From Lichenostomus cassidix (lineage: Eukaryota; Chordata; Aves; Passeriformes; Meliphagidae), in contig CM039182.1 in NCBI GenBank assembly GCA_008360975.2, forward strand, positions 31,111,566-31,175,565: a stretch of 64,000 bases of DNA. The letters run 5' to 3'. The notes under the pieces are model-generated. The model worked only from the letters and a program-made list of their open reading frames with translations. It made no database searches and was not told where the DNA came from. The translations under genes and the position numbers were made by a program. Within the stretch, counting starts at the first letter, position 1; the number at the start of each line of letters is the position of its first letter. This document shows positions 63,075-64,000 of the stretch, one piece after another.

Positions 63075-63307
63075 AAAAGCATTTAATGCTCTTGTGATAT
63101 AGTGTTTACCATCCTTTTCCATGTGCTTATGTGAGCCTCAATTTGCATAAAATAGTGACAGATGATATCCCAATTTTCACAGGCCTGATCAGTGACCTGT
63201 TTCCAGCTCTGGATGCTCGAAGGACGAGGAACCTACAGTTGGAACAGATGGTTAAATGATCTACCCTGGAGCTGTACTTGCAGCCAGAAGAGAACTTTAT
63301 TCTCAAA
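63075..63307 (+). pseudogene. DNAH11: DNAH11 relic exon: end of AAA1, stops and deletions
   Basis: KAFNALVI near 63078 resembles 'RAIKSVLVVAG'. HVLM then TGA (63132-63134) resembles 'QVLMRAL', with the stop on an arginine position. Next comes [39 protein letters not shown] (63257-63259), then STLELYLQPEENFILK. It matches '[53 protein letters not shown]'. The donor is AAA|GTAAAA. Two stops and a small deletion break the frame within an otherwise clear match. Confidence 0.93.
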
Positions 63308-63743
63308 GTAAAAGAATTCAACGTCGTTAATTACTCCCCTTAAGATTTTTGATCAAAATAATTGCCAATGAGTTGTATTAGACATGAATATTATTTTTGA
63401 GTATATTACAGTGTTGATAAAATGTCTCTTGATGACTCAGCATTTCAAAGGCATTTCATCATGACAGTAATGCTCCTCAGTAGGATAAATATGCCCATAA
63501 GGAAATGTATCGTGCTCAGAAAAGCTGTGTACAGTGACAATCTAGTGACAAAAACATTTGTTTGTGTGCAGTAACAAGAAATTTTACTTGGTTCCAAATT
63601 CATTGTTGGTCAGCTATTTATAGTGAGGTAAGAAGAGGAAGGGAACAAAAACATATAAATAAGAAGACTTGGATTTGGAATGTGCATGGCTACATATGAC
63701 TTTTGTGTGCTCTGGCATTTATGTATAATATAAATCATGGTGT

Positions 63744-63792
63744 GAACTACACAATAATGTACATGTATGTACATGTATACATGCTTGTATAC
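63744..63792. repeat. ACATGTAT-rich palindromic tract
   Basis: Alternating GTACATGTAT units with self-complementary character, a degenerate simple repeat. Confidence 0.65.
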
Positions 63793-64000
63793 TCACAAGA
63801 ACTAGTTGCCCATAACTAAATTTAAACACTAATTTAGTTTAATTACAGAAAGGGTAGAAAAATGAAGCATGGAAACACTGGTTAGTACAGAGACCAAATT
63901 AAAAATGTATGTATTCCCACCTATTTTCAAGGAACATCCACATCAGCTGTATGTGATAGCACACTCCTTACCTTTATTAGCATATGTTGGAAATAACCAA

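Larger units (their letters stand above)
34754..63307 (+). pseudogene. DNAH11: DNAH11 unitary pseudogene (relic exons)
   Basis: DNAH11 is a roughly 4,500-residue axonemal outer-arm dynein heavy chain, an ATP-driven motor of motile cilia. It is needed in vertebrates with motile node cilia for left-right patterning. Here about twenty exon-sized matches lie in the correct order and strand, from the N-terminal tail through the linker to AAA1 and the AAA1-AAA2 boundary. Several keep matching splice sites and phases. At least six to eight carry in-frame stops, frameshifts or internal deletions, and many expected exons are not recognisable. Introns are retained, so this is not a processed copy. The position directly after SP4 on the same strand is the ancestral DNAH11 locus, so this is decay in place. 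The relic continues to or beyond the window edge. Individual exons are listed below. Confidence 0.85.

Overview
The window looks like avian genomic DNA. CR1 LINE copies on both strands, several with the bird-type ATTCTRTG tail, are the only interspersed repeat family I can recognise. The gene order is SP4 followed by DNAH11 on the same strand, the conserved order known from human chromosome 7p15. I cannot name the species. Base composition is AT-rich apart from one CpG island near 28.0-28.9 kb.

Layout. 1-15234 is SP4 intron, with CR1 copies, a palindromic pair and low-complexity tracts. 15235-17226 holds the last three coding exons of SP4, an Sp-family zinc-finger transcription factor. They are intact, with canonical splice sites and phases. 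The AT-rich 3' UTR probably runs to a poly(A) signal at 20670-20675 and carries a CR1 insertion. 20.7-28.0 kb is intergenic. 28.0-28.9 kb is a CpG island with a GC-rich minisatellite and a possible noncoding first exon. 28.9-34.7 kb has no gene I can support.

From 34.75 kb to the right side of the window there are about twenty exon-sized patches, in order and on the + strand. They match the tail, linker and AAA1 region of axonemal dynein heavy chain DNAH11. Many keep splice sites and a few keep open frames, but others carry in-frame stops, frameshifts and internal deletions, and many expected exons are not recognisable. The AAA1 Walker B exon can be aligned without gaps to the dynein sequence yet contains four stop codons. 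I read this as a unitary DNAH11 pseudogene: the gene decayed in place next to a healthy SP4. This is the main discovery candidate of the window.

Method limits: all similarity calls come from reading translations against remembered family sequences. No search or alignment was run. Exon edges of the relic are estimates set by splice-like dinucleotides.
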